This document shows, piece by piece, positions 32,834 through 43,290 of a DNA stretch of 64,000 nt. The DNA is taken from NCBI GenBank assembly GCA_024195265.1, contig JAJLRJ010000014.1, positions 13,290,959 through 13,354,958 of the forward strand, given 5' to 3'. Source of the DNA: Dendrophyllia cribrosa (taxonomy: Eukaryota > Cnidaria > Anthozoa > Scleractinia > Dendrophylliidae). A program made the translations under genes and the position numbers. The notes beneath the pieces are model-generated. The model was not told the DNA's origin and did not search any database. It saw only the letters and a list, made by a program, of their open reading frames with translations. Within the stretch, counting starts at the first letter, position 1, and the number at the start of each line of letters is the position of its first letter.

Positions 32834-33047
32834 GACGTAAGTACCACTATTAAAGACATCACTTGCATATTCAAAACGTTATTTGGCGGTGGCTGGGAGA
32901 AGGGGGGGATCATGAAATTTTCCACTACCGATAAGGGGGGATCTTTAAAATACTAGATACTCTACGGGGGGATCAGGTAAATGCTCCGATGTGACAACAA
33001 AAATACTCCGACCCCCCCCCAGGCGATAAATAATGACCGGTCCCTAA

Positions 33048-33599
33048 TCAAACCGTGAAAAATATTAAGCTCTGACATGTTTGTTCTATGTTTTGTTTTT
33101 TAAGCACTGATGCATGACTTATCCTTAAACAGAGGTTTTCATAACGAAAAAATAACATGTATTGATACTAGTCTAAGGGCTGTGTTTATTTCTTCACCTT
33201 ATCTAATCTAAGTACATACAAGTAAATTTTGGATAGAATGCTTTTAACATTGTCTGTAGTGTGCATGGCCTTTTCACACATCTTCTTGAGACCTTCCTGA
33301 GCTTCCTTTGCTAGGTCCATTTTTTTTCTTTGCACCTTAACCCTTTGTCATGAATTTTGTCTCCTTTAATATTCTATCCAAAATACAGATATTGAGTAAA
33401 GCGAACGGGTTTCAAAACCATACACAAAGAAAATACATTCCATACAAAACAGCGATTCTTTCCTGGAAAATACATCAAGTTTAATGTTCACGTGATCACG
33501 TGTTTCAACCATGTGATCTGTCCACGTGTTGAGGTCATGTTCCAAAAAATGTAACACTGGTCTAAATTTCACACAACAACAAAAAATAATCCACCACAC
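33048..33599. other. No recognised gene; probably holds a BEL/Pao 3' LTR
   Basis: The right part lies downstream of a minus-strand BEL/Pao integrase end. On the minus strand a CAAGGGGGTAG tract near 33613-33603 resembles a polypurine tract and is followed by TGTGTGGTGG, a plausible LTR start. No second LTR copy is in the window to confirm it. Confidence 0.4.
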
Positions 33600-33612
33600 A
33601 CTACCCCCTTGA

Positions 33613-34473
33613 CCAGTTAAATCACTGGTCAACTAGTCTCTGAACATAGTCGGCATTGATAGCAGCTGCTCGTTTTGACCTCCTGACTTCATCCTGTAAT
33701 GGTTCGACACGACCTCCAGAGGAAACAGCTTCTGTACTGGTCGCTTTACAGTAATGGGTCTTCTGGTCTTGGTGATAACCTTGACTACTGCTGCTCTCAC
33801 AGTTCCAGCTCCAGGAATCAACTGCTCCACTCTTCCAAATCTCCACTGACTGTAAGACTGGTTGTCTTCAAACACGGTAACTATATCTCAGACTGATATG
33901 AAGATCCTGCTTTCAGGACTGGATTTCTGACGATAAAGGTTCCTTAATTTCTGTTACATACTTTCTACTCCAGCATTTCCAGAAGTGCTCTAGTAGCAAC
34001 CCCAGGTATCTCCTTCTTGCAAGAACTTCAGATGAAAATGCTTGGTTAATGGAATCCAGACTGTTTGACCTAACATCGGGTAAGGACAGGATTCTTCTTC
34101 CATACATAAAGTGGCTTGGCATCACAGGCTCTTCAGGATAATCTGAAGACACATGTCAAAGGCTTAGAGTTCTTTTAACTTCAACTAAAACAGTATGTAG
34201 CTCATTGTAGTTAAGCTTTGTATTCCTTAATTTCTTTCGCAAGCACTTCTTTGCATTCTGGATCATTCTTTCGAAAAAGCCACCCCACCAGGGTGCTCTG
34301 ACCACATTAAATTGCCATGCAATCCTTCTACCCACAAGGAATCTCTTGACACTGGGATATAATACTTTGTGCAAAACCTTTGCCGCAGCCTTAAATGTTT
34401 TCGCATTATCTGAAACAATGATCTCTGGTATGCTCCTTCTAACTGTGAATCTTCGGAGACAACGGATTAACAC
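33613..34473 (-). pseudogene. BEL/Pao integrase C-terminal fragment
   Basis: Frame 34473-34156 reads RRSIPEIIVSDNAKTFKAAA, with a catalytic aspartate, and FNVVRAPWWGGFFERMIQNA, with the catalytic glutamate region, typical of Pao-type integrases. Frame 34152-33913 (VMPSHFMYGRRILSLPD, FWKCWSRKYV) and frame 33875-33633 (FGRVEQLIPGAGTVRAAVV) continue into the C-terminal DUF5641-like domain. Three frames are used, so it is dead. It differs from the BEL element at 36.5-43.0 kb. Confidence 0.85.
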
Positions 34474-34800
34474 ATTAATTTGGCAGCTAGATAGATAGAT
34501 AGTTTATTTAGTCATACTGTTACAGCTGAAAGGCTGAATTGCGTAATAACTTTACAATGAAATTTATGATAACATTTAAAAAATTATTTAAAATTGGTAT
34601 CAAAATGTCAACATATAAAAACTATTTAAAACTATGCAAAAATTTATATCAGAATATCATGAGGAGAATTATATACCGGCCTTTTTACCCATATTCACAG
34701 CACAGCAGCTCCATCTGCACCAAATCAAATCAATTTGCTATCCCAGTTTGTGATTACCAGCATATCAAAGGAACTTTTAATAGTTGCAAGAATTCCTGAG
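34474..34800. repeat. (GATA)n and LINE/SINE 3'-tail-like fragment
   Basis: The BEL/Pao relic is cut at a gatagatagatag run (34490-34502), followed by tttatttagtcatactgtta and cagctgaaaggctgaattgc. This looks like the 3' end of a retroposon. An 86-codon frame at 34539-34799 is not convincing. Confidence 0.45.
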
Positions 34801-35170
34801 CTAGAAAACGACATTCATTAAGTGATTGCTTTTTTGTCAGATCGTAACATTTCTATTTTTCTGGGGTGGACTAAGGGACCGGGGGCAGCAGATCGACTAT
34901 ATGGTTACCATACAGTTAGTAAATGAGATAATGGTCTAATAAGAAAATGAGGTAGGATGCAATACTCAAGCTTATTCTAACACTGACCTTCAGCATGTAC
35001 ATGGTCGACTGCTTTATGGCCGACAAGGCGATTCACTGGCTGACCATTCTCCACTTTTCTGCAATGCTACATCCTCGCCACTGTCAATCATAATGGGCAT
35101 GTACTTGACGTGTTCATTGACAGTCTTGGCTACTTGTTTTGGTACACTTTAGTGATTGTACAAACCATTT
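34801..35170. other. No recognised gene
   Basis: Nothing beyond chance frames. The word actaagggaccggggg at 34870 resembles the TAA-transposon end only over 12 bases and has no partner. Confidence 0.4.
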
Positions 35171-35178
35171 CTGCACAC

Positions 35179-36090
35179 TTATAAGTTGTGCATGTTTCCC
35201 CGATTTGAAGGCCTTTCTTTTTTTTGCAAATCTAGGAGTTTGGAAAATTTTGTAAAGGGCAGTTCTTCCTTTGCAATAAAATAAGCAACATCTTTTCTTT
35301 GTTCCTCATCAGATTTTTTGCACATTTTTACAAAGCATTGGAAAATGGGTGAGTCCTCATCCGCCTTTTGCTTTGCCATAAATGAATCACGAGACTTGAT
35401 GTGTGTGAAGCTTTTGCTGTGTATTTTTAAAGTTTCCCGTTAAAAAGTTCTGCAGCCTTTCACAAACTCTGATTTTCCTGCAATGGTTGACCCAAAATGC
35501 TAGCAATACTCACAAAAGATTACACCTTTCTTATCATCATGGACAATCCACGGAAAGTTGTCTTTCCAATGAGAAACTTTCGGCTTGTCTTCTTGGTTGA
35601 AGTTGCTGTTTCACTTTCATTTTCTCTTTTCAATCGTGAACTTTCAACTTTGGTAGTTTTGTTGGTGGGCTGTTAGATGACGGAGATGTCTCTATTGGCA
35701 GGTTTAAAGAAAGATGAGATGTCCCTCTTTCCAAGCTGCTTCTTAGCAACAGCTGGTGAGTCTTCATTTGTCAGCAGTACATAGTCTGTTGAAACCACAC
35801 GCTGCACTTCAGGTACGAAATAGTTCGATTGAAACAAGGCATGAGGTCGTGGATCCAGATTACCATCTCAGTGGACCACATTATCTGTATTTGCTCCAAG
35901 GGGTGCTGTGCACTTCCACTTTGTGAGGAGATTTTCCAATGCAAGATTGGTCTTAAGGTAGGGTTTAACGTTGCTTCTGGATACATTGAAAAACTGGACA
36001 TCTTAAGACAGAAGGCAAGGCCTTGGGATAAGTACAGTTGCAACCTCATCCTTCTTCATGCTGGCCAATACTTTAAGAAAATTTCATCTG
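35179..36090 (-). pseudogene. hAT-like (ZNF862-type) protein relic
   Basis: On the minus strand a degenerate frame reads WKCTAPLGANTDNVV, ALFQSNYFVPEVQRVV, KKQLGKRDISSFFKPANR, then after a frame change SHWKDNFPWIVHDDKKGVIFC, ITAGKSEF-like sequence and FMAKQKADEDSPIFQCFVKMC (frame 35379-35179). The HWK...W...FC..C layout is that of the TTF-type zinc finger in ZNF862/C17orf113-like proteins derived from hAT transposases. Several stops are present. Confidence 0.6.
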
Positions 36091-36251
36091 ATATTCGAAA
36101 ATAACTCATCTTTTGCCCCCACAACATTCCCCTTCATTATACACTTGACGTCTCCAAGGCATCTTCGACCTCCATCTTTGCTTCTCACCCATTCACGATA
36201 CTGGTAAACTACATTTGAACACGAATACACATGATACTTCACATTTGCTGG

Positions 36252-36552
36252 TTAATTAGCCATGAGAACTCTGCCTTTTTCGATACTATTAGTTGTTAGC
36301 TTTGCCGCGTTCTGCTAGAATTCCTACCAAAAGGGTATGAAAAATACAATTTTTGTATTAATAAAAAAACCTCAAAGATGCAACCTTTGTTCATTTCTTT
36401 TTTCATTAACCAGCGTCAAAACATATTTTTTACGTTTACACGTTGTGCGTCATACAAGCGACTGCACAGGTTTTGAAGATAATTGAACTGAGTTTCTCAT
36501 GAGCTATGCATGTGACATGCTATGCGTGACAGTTAATTAGCCATAAGAACTC
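36252..36552. repeat. 281-bp tandem repeat, first unit
   Basis: The sequence starting ttaattagccatgagaactc at 36252 recurs as ttaattagccataagaactc at 36533, a period of 281 bp. The second unit is interrupted after AACTC (36548-36552) by a BEL element and resumes at 43015 with cgcctttttcaatactatc. No coding capacity is seen. Confidence 0.8.
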
Positions 36553-36812
36553 TGTCCACGAGAAGGACCTATATTCAATGACTGTCAAGCAACACCGAAA
36601 ACTATGTCTATATTCGAAACTATATCCAAAAACTATCCGAAGATTATTCACCGAAAACGAATTTTTGTCCCTCTGTCCACGTTGGTTTTTATGCTAAAAC
36701 TGACTAGAAAAACCTAAATGCTTTTCTTTTAACACTAGAGAGTTGGCACCTTCGACTGGACAATCTTTTTATAAGCAAAATGTCAACGCTAGTTCATTAG
36801 TCCCTTTGTCCA
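36553..36812 (-). repeat. BEL 3' LTR and polypurine tract
   Basis: 260 bp, TG...CA ended, nearly identical to the first 261 bp of the other LTR. The minus-strand sequence AAGGGGAGAGAAA (36825-36813) abuts it and is the polypurine tract that primes plus-strand synthesis. Confidence 0.9.
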
Positions 36813-36999
36813 TTTCTCTCCCCTTGATATGACGCAGCATATCAACTTGTCTACACGAAAGAAGGGGAGAATGTCTCTAAGCCCTAAAAGGTCCTCTAAA
36901 TCGACGTCGATGACATTGTCACCAAAGTTCGTTAACAAGCGCCTCGCCGTCTCATGTTGTCATCGTCCTGCTTTTGTTCCATTTTCTCCAGACGTTTCC

Positions 37000-38970
37000 T
37001 CACTGTAACTCCAGCGGACATAGCTTCGAAATGGGTCTGGTTAACTGGCTTTTCCCCACTTGGACTTTCGCGACTCTTACATGACGATCTTTTCCTTGAT
37101 ATACCTCGACGACCCTTCCTAGAGGCCAATGCCCGCGTGGTGTGTTGGGCGATATGACTAACACGACATCTCCTGTTTGAAGGTCTCGTTCCTCTTTCAG
37201 CCATTTTTTTCTGTTGCTGAGACTTGGGATCCATTCTCTGAGCCAACGATGCCAGAAATGTCTAACTAGCTCCTGGACTCTTCTCCATCTTTTCTTGAGA
37301 CTATAGTTAGTCTCGTCTACGGACTCTGGGGCGAATTGGCCTCCAATTTGACCAATCAGAAAATGGTTTGGTGTCAGTGGTATATCATCTTCAGGGTTTG
37401 CTGATTGGTACGTGAGGGGTCTTGAATTCAATAAAGCTTCTGCCCCTGTGAATGCTGTTGTCAATTCTTCATCTGTTATATCTGCATTGCCCAGTACTGC
37501 ATTCACAGCCCGCTTTGCAGCTTTAATCATCGTCTCGTGTACGCCCCCGAAGTGTGGGGCTAGTGGCGGATTGAAGTGCCATACGACTCCCTTGTTTGCT
37601 GTTGACTGGGCAATTTTGTTTGGATCCAGCGCCTCAACCAATTCTTGCAATTCTCTCTCGGCCGCGACAAAGTTCGTGCCATTGTCAGATAACATCTCTC
37701 TAGGTAGTCCTCTTCGATTAACCATCCTATAGAAGGCGTTTAGGAACGAGTCAGTGTCAAGTCCAAAGGCCATCTCAAGGTGAACCGCCCTTGTGGCTAA
37801 GCAGGTAAATAAGCACAAATATCGCTTTTGTCTTCGAGTTCGTCTTCCTTGAATTGTGACGAAAGGTCCCCCAAAATCCACAGCTGTTTGCGCAAAAGGT
37901 CGGAGGGATAACCGAAGTCTGATCTGTGGAACGGGTGCCATAATTTGTTTCGCAGCTTTGGCCTTCCGCCTGCGGCACTCGTTGCACTCCTTCTCCCATT
38001 CTCGAATTTCTTCTCGTCCTGACACTAACCAGAATCGAGTCGATAGAACTGCTAGCGTCTGATTCGTTCCACTTGCATGATTTCCCTCTTCGTGAAAGTA
38101 CTTAACGATCAACTTTGTAACTTGATGCTTGCGAGGAAGAATTATCGGGAAACGAGCATCATGAGATAGGAACTCTGCATACTTTAGTCGACTGTCACAC
38201 CTCATCTGACCCTCTTCGTCCAATCGTGGCCGTAAAGCAAGTATTTTACTGTTCTTCGGTAACTCCTTTTGGCGTTGAAGGGCCAAATACTCTTCAGGAA
38301 AGGCTTCTCGTTGGGCACTTCTAATGACGTGAACCTCTGTGTCCTCGATTTCACTTGGCTTTAATTCTCCATTTTGTTTCGCGCGACATCTACAGTTATC
38401 CACGAAACGATGGACCCACGCGTGAACTCTCGTAAATCTTTTCCAATCTGAGAAACGTTTGGGGTTTAAACGCCATGATTGGTCCTCTTGGTTAATAGTA
38501 ATCATTGCTCGCTCTTCATAACGATCATTGACTTGTTCTGGTAATTCTGAATTTGACTTCTTTACTTCTACTTTCGCAGCTTCTTGTTCTATGGCTACTT
38601 TGTTAACTGGCCACTCCGGTTCCTCTTGCACCAGGAAATCCGGTCCAGTCCACCATTTCTCGTTTTTGACCAGTTCTGACAGTTTTAGTCCCCTCGTCAG
38701 TAAGTCTGCTGGGTTCTTGTCGGTTGGGACGTATCGCCACTGTTTTGGGTCTGTTGCAGTCTGGATCTCCCCAACACGGTTTGCTACGAAAGGTTTGAAA
38801 GAGCGGCTTCTTCCTCTAATCCACCAAAGTACATTCATGCTATCCGACCAGAAAGTTGCTTGATCCAAACTGGCGTTCAAAACTCTTGAAATGGACTCTG
38901 CCATTCTTAATCCTAGAACTGCGGCCATCAACTCCAGTCGTGGAATGCTTGTAGCTGCAAGGGGTGCTAC
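37000..38970 (-). pseudogene. BEL pol, part 2: RNase H end and integrase
   Basis: Downstream of the TGA the frame stays open for about 656 codons. It begins with IPRLELMAAVLGLRMAESI and the FWSDSMNVLWW block of the BEL RNase H. It continues with the integrase zinc domain (ending CNECRRRKAK), the core aspartates in TAVDFGGPFV and LSDNGTNFV, and the glutamate in HFGGVHETMIKAAK. It ends with a DUF5641-like C-terminal domain (LQTGDVVLVISPNTPRGHWP). All three catalytic residues are present. It is a pseudogene only because an in-frame stop separates it from the rest of the polyprotein. Confidence 0.92.
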
Positions 38971-40470
38971 TCATGACTTTGCGACCACAAACCTTTTAGA
39001 TATTGCTCCGCTCTTGTAGGTTGCTCTTGAGTAGACAACTGCTCCATAGGCGTCTTGTGATGCGTCCACGAAAGTATGTAATGTTTGCGACAACATTTCT
39101 TCCTCTTGTCCTAAACGTAGACATCGAGGAACTTTGATAATAGGCAGGTCTTCCAATTCTTTGAACCATTTACGCGCTTTACTGGCTAGATCTCCCAGGA
39201 ATAAGTCGTCCCAGTCCATCCCAGCGGTCCACATTTCTTGAAGTAAGATTTTGGCGCGAATACTAAATGGTGCTAAAAAGCCACCCGGATCAAATAACTT
39301 GGCGATCTTCTTGAGGAAGTTCCGTTTAGTAAACGGAAAGTCTTTCTCCGGAGGGTTGGCGTTGAACGTGAAAACGTCTTCTCCAGGCAACCACGTGACT
39401 CCAAGTGTTTTCACCATCGGTAGTCCATCGCTCGCTAGGTGGACTTCTAATGCTCTGCTCTCTGCAGGTATTCTTTCGAGCACCTTGGTCGAATTTGATA
39501 GCCACTTATGAGCTTGCATCCCTGCCTTGGACCAGAGCTGATTTAATTCTTCGTAGAGCTTGATGCCTTGACTCTCGTCTGCGACTGAGTCCATACTGTC
39601 GTCCATATAGGTTGATTTCAGCACTGTCTCTGCGGCCATTGGGAACTCGTCTTTGTGTTTTTCTGCATGCGTCTGAGCAACAAATTGGGCTTGAAACGGT
39701 GAGGAGTTAATTCCAAAAACGACTCGATTGAACTCGTATTCGTCCGGTGCTCTCTCTTGATTCAATGTTCTCCACAAGAAACGCTGATATGGTCGATCTT
39801 TGGGGGTGACTTCAATCCTCAAATACATTTCAGCGATATCACACATCAATGCCACGGGGTTTTTTCGGAAACGAAGTAGAACATCTGTTAATTCTCTCTG
39901 TAACTTTGGACCTTGGTAGATGGCGTCGTTTAGGGAGACTCCTTTAAACTTAGCAGAAGCATCAAATACGATGCGAGTCTTTGTCGTTGTTCGGTCTGGC
40001 CTTACAACCAGGAAGTGAGGCAAGTACCACGTCCCTGGGGGGCTCCTCTCTGTGCGGTCCACTCTGCGGATGTATCCCTTCTCAAGGTACTGGTTGATGT
40101 TGTTGGTATAGGCCTCGCCTATTTCTGGATTGTTCAGCAACCGCTTTTCAGTGCTTAATAGTCGGCGCAGTGCCATTTCGTAATTGTTTGGTAATGCAGG
40201 TTCGTCATCCTTCCAGGGAATTGCAACTTGATATCTGCCATCAACATGTCTAATTGATTTTTCCAGTTTCTTTAGAGAAGCTTGCTCGTCTATGGTCAAC
40301 GGGTGGAACTCTGTTGATGTCCCATAATTTTCGATTTCCCAGAATCTTCGAAGCAAGCCGCTTATCTCGTCTGAGTTTTCTTGCCGCTCTCTGACAAAGT
40401 AAGTGTGTGTGAAATTGGTCTGCAGGTCTCCGCTTCTCTGGGTGTTGGCAGGTCCCACGCACGTCCATCC
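38971..40470 (-). pseudogene. BEL pol, part 1: reverse transcriptase
   Basis: Between the two nonsense codons the frame is open. It has the BEL-type RT: YLPHFLVVRPDRTTTKTRIV, VALMCDIAEMYLRIEV with the first catalytic aspartate, and the YMDD box in KSTYMDDSMDSV. It then enters the RNase H with TFVDASQDAYGAVVY, carrying the first RNase H aspartate. Length and order are normal for the family. The frame is the same as gag and integrase, so this is one polyprotein with two point nonsense changes. Confidence 0.93.
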
Positions 40471-42624
40471 TTAGGGTGTTAATCTGGCTACTGGCTCGCC
40501 TAGTCTTCCTTTGACATCCTTGAAAGAATAGTGCAGATCGACGTGATCAACTCCTATTAAAATATCCACCAGGGGTTGTGGTCCAGGTTTCGGGAACTGG
40601 ATTCCTCTCAGGTGTGGCCACTTGTTAGCATGCTTTCTCCAATCGATTGCCTCTAAGTTTCCTGTGACCTTTTCGGTAGTGAATGCACTGAGAGTTTTGT
40701 TCACGCTGCCGTCCAAACTCTCGAGTTCAACATCAACGGGCATAGTCTCAAACGTTTCAGTTTGACCGTTTAGAACGTTCACAGTCACTCTCCGCGAATC
40801 TCCTTGAAGTCCAAGTTCACTTGCCACGTCAGCGTTTATGTATGTCTTGGTTGAAGCTTCGTCAAGTAAGGCATTCACTTTGATTGCACGATTACGATTT
40901 TTAAGAATCACAGGAACTGTTCGCAGAGCAAGAAAGCTTGATTGTGTTTCCTCTACTGTTGTAGTTGTGTGTGATCTCTCTGCTTGTTTGTCACCAGGTT
41001 CCCGAGGGGGTAACACAACCAATGGCACTTTTTCGTTTTCAGGTTCCGTTTTACTTTTAGTGCTTGATATTCCATGAGCTGCCTCGTTTGTGCCTGTTGT
41101 TGGTCCAGTCCCAACCGGAAGTCTTTGATCTGCTTGAGCTTTTTCTTTGCTTACGTGCAAGAGTCTATTGTGATTGTCTTTGCAGTCGTTTATTCCACAC
41201 TCTCTACTTCTGATACACGCTTGACCGCGGTGGTCTCCTCCTAGGCAGCGAAAACACAGCTTCAAGCGTTTTGCGGTATCCCATCTTTCTTGAACTGGCA
41301 ATTCTTTGAATCTGTCACAACGCCAAACTCCGTGATGTCCTTTGCACACTCTGCAAGGGCGAAATTTCTGAGTTTCCGAATCCTGAGCATTCCCGAAGAA
41401 CGCCTTCTCACTCCGATTACGTCTTGAATCAACGCTCTTGTTCGACGAAGTTACTCCTCGAATGGTCTCCGATGCTACTGTTTGAAATTCCGCTTCCTGT
41501 ACGACGAATTCCTTAAGGGTCTCAACTGACTCCCAGCGGCGGTTCTCAAAAATCCAACGATGGTATTGGGCAAGCATCGCTTCGTTCAGTTTCTTGCATA
41601 GCGTAATATACAATGTTCCTTTTCCGAGTTCGTCGTGACGATTAGCCTCTTTAAGGTTTACGATAGTTACGTCCAATAAATCTGCAAATCTTTCGATGTC
41701 TCCCGCGTTTCCCGGACGAAGGGATTTGATGTTTTCCAGCTCCTCGAGACGCAATGCTAATTTTCGCCTTTCTCCGCCGAATTTGCGTTCCAGTAGAGCT
41801 ACTGCTGCGTCGTAAGCGGCAGCTGAATGTCCTAAAGGTTCCACCAACTTAAGGGCTTCTCCTGATAAATGCTGTCGGAGTTGAAGCAATTTGTACTTGG
41901 GTGTGGCCGGTGCTTGATCAACGCACGCCATGAACGCTGCTTTCCATCCTTCGTAAGCTCTCTTGTTGCCGTTAAATACTGGAATGGAAACTCGCTTAAG
42001 TTGATTCCACATATCCCGACCAAGCGTTCGCTCTTCGTACGGTTCTTTCCTAGATTCACGACCTCCTGAGTCGAATGCCTCTTTGTAATGACGATTTAAT
42101 TCCCGTAATGTCTCTTTGTACTCATCAACTTCTTCTTTACGCTTTGTTTCGTCCCTTTGAATTTGTTCCGCGCTTTTCTTTGCCACGCTTTCTATAATTC
42201 GACGACGACGGGTGTTCTCTGACGCTTCGGTCGCCAGACTCGACAACTCATCTTTACGGGCATCTAAATACTCTTGTGCTTTCTCGTTCGCTTCCGAAAA
42301 TTCTAGCTCCAATTTATCCATCTCCTCGCCGACCTTTTTCCTTTTCTCCCTGTCCTTAAGGAGCGCGTATTCCGTTGAAAGACGATTCATAGTTTCCATG
42401 GCACGTTCCTGGGCATCGCTGAGTTGCTGACACATTTCTTTTATCTCTCTTCGGCTTGGATAATCTTGTTCATCTACCATGCGAAGCAGTTTGTTCTTTA
42501 TTCGAGTAAAGGCTGATTTCTCTCTAGCTTTGACCTGCTTAAAATCCTCTATTCGCTCCTCGATTTCGCCGCTAGTTGCCTCTTCATCGCCGTCGTTCGC
42601 TACTTCGCCGTTCATCACTGACAT
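40471..42624 (-). pseudogene. BEL gag and protease
   Basis: The 717-codon open frame starts at an ATG 34 bp inside the 5' LTR. Residues about 15-200 are charged and predicted coiled coil. Residues about 215-360 match the Pao gag-like DUF1759 region (FNGNKRAYEGWKAAFMACVD). Two cysteine/histidine clusters follow: CRVCKGHHGVWRCDRF, and CFRCLGGDHRGQAC...CGINDC. The retropepsin-like region has NALLDEASTKTYINADVA, in which the usual active-site D-S/T-G triplet reads D-E-A. The frame ends at a TAA (40471-40473) that is probably a mutated codon, since the same frame continues into RT. Confidence 0.9.
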
Positions 42625-42657
42625 GACCGCTAAAACCTCGCTCTGCTACCAAGAAAA
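42625..42657 (-). promoter_or_regulatory. BEL 5' leader with primer-binding-site-like sequence
   Basis: Directly after the 5' LTR on the minus strand comes TTTTCTTGGTAGCAGAGCGA. The TGGTAGCAGAGCGAGG part starts with TGG, as a tRNA primer-binding site should, to pair with a tRNA 3' CCA end. The tRNA identity was not determined. Confidence 0.5.
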
Positions 42658-43009
42658 TGTCCACGAGAAGGACCTATATTCAATGACTGTCAAGCAACAC
42701 CGAAAACTATGTCTATATTCGAAACTATATCCAAAAACTATCCGAAGATTATTCACTGAAAACGAATTTTTGTCCCTCTGTCCACGTTGGTTTTTATGCT
42801 AAAACTGACTAGAAAAACCTAAATGCTTTTCTTTTAACACTAGAGAGTTGGCACCTTCGACTGGACAATCTTTTTATAAGCAAAATGTCAACGCTAGTTC
42901 ATTAGTCCCTTTTGTCCAGACTTATCTGAAGTAGATACGATACAAGTTACACATAACATTAACAAAACATTTCAGCCGGGCAATGCTAGTTCATTAGTCC
43001 TTTTGTCCA
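42658..43009 (-). repeat. BEL 5' LTR with a 91-bp duplicated end
   Basis: The first 261 bp match the 3' LTR. The terminal word tagttcattagtcccttttg, followed by tcca, then occurs again 91 bp later, at 42986-43009, just before the AACTC duplication. This LTR therefore carries an extra 91-bp segment absent from the other LTR. Confidence 0.75.
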
Positions 43010-43014
43010 AACTC

Positions 43015-43290
43015 CGCCTTTTTCAATACTATCAGTTGTTAGCTTTGCCGCGTTCTGTTAGAATTCCTACCAAAAGGGTATAGAAAAATTCAATTTTGTA
43101 TGAAAAACCTCAAAGATGCAACCCTTGTTCATTTCTTTTTTCATTAACCAGCGTCGAAACACACATTTTTATGTTTACACGTTGTGCATTGTACATAGGC
43201 TTTTCATGTTCAGTGATGCATATCATGTACAAGCGAACTGAGTTTCTTATGAGCTATACGTGTGAAACTATGAATTGCAATAAGCATGCC
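43015..43290. repeat. 281-bp tandem repeat, second unit (rest)
   Basis: It is homologous to 36272-36530 (cgcctttttc.atactat.ag, then ctcaaagatgcaac and gttcatttc) and continues the unit that the BEL insertion split. Confidence 0.8.

Larger units (their letters stand above)
26064..33044. mobile_element. DNA transposon of unassigned superfamily, 6,981 bp, TAA duplication
   Basis: The ends are near-perfect inverted repeats of about 43 bp, beginning GGGACCGGTCATTATTTATC and running into a G tract and GTCGGAGTATTT. TAA flanks the element at 26061-26063 and 33045-33047. Subterminal zones at both ends contain repeated GGGGGGATC words. Two divergent genes start about 210 bp apart near the middle: a SAM/coiled-coil gene to the left and a larger candidate transposase gene to the right. 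The 3-bp duplication resembles PIF/Harbinger or CACTA, but neither protein resembles those transposases. Confidence 0.88.
36553..43009 (-). mobile_element. BEL/Pao LTR retrotransposon, nearly intact, 6,457 bp
   Basis: LTRs at 36553-36812 and 42658-43009 flank one long minus-strand reading frame (42624 to 37000) coding gag, protease, RT, RNase H and integrase. The frame is broken only by a TAA (40471-40473) and a TGA (38971-38973). The 5-bp target duplication AACTC is present on both sides (36548-36552 and 43010-43014). The near-open frame and similar LTRs suggest a recent insertion. Confidence 0.93.

Noticed and set aside
34865..34880. Second terminus of the TAA transposon
   Set aside because: Only about 12 bases match and the rest of the end is absent.
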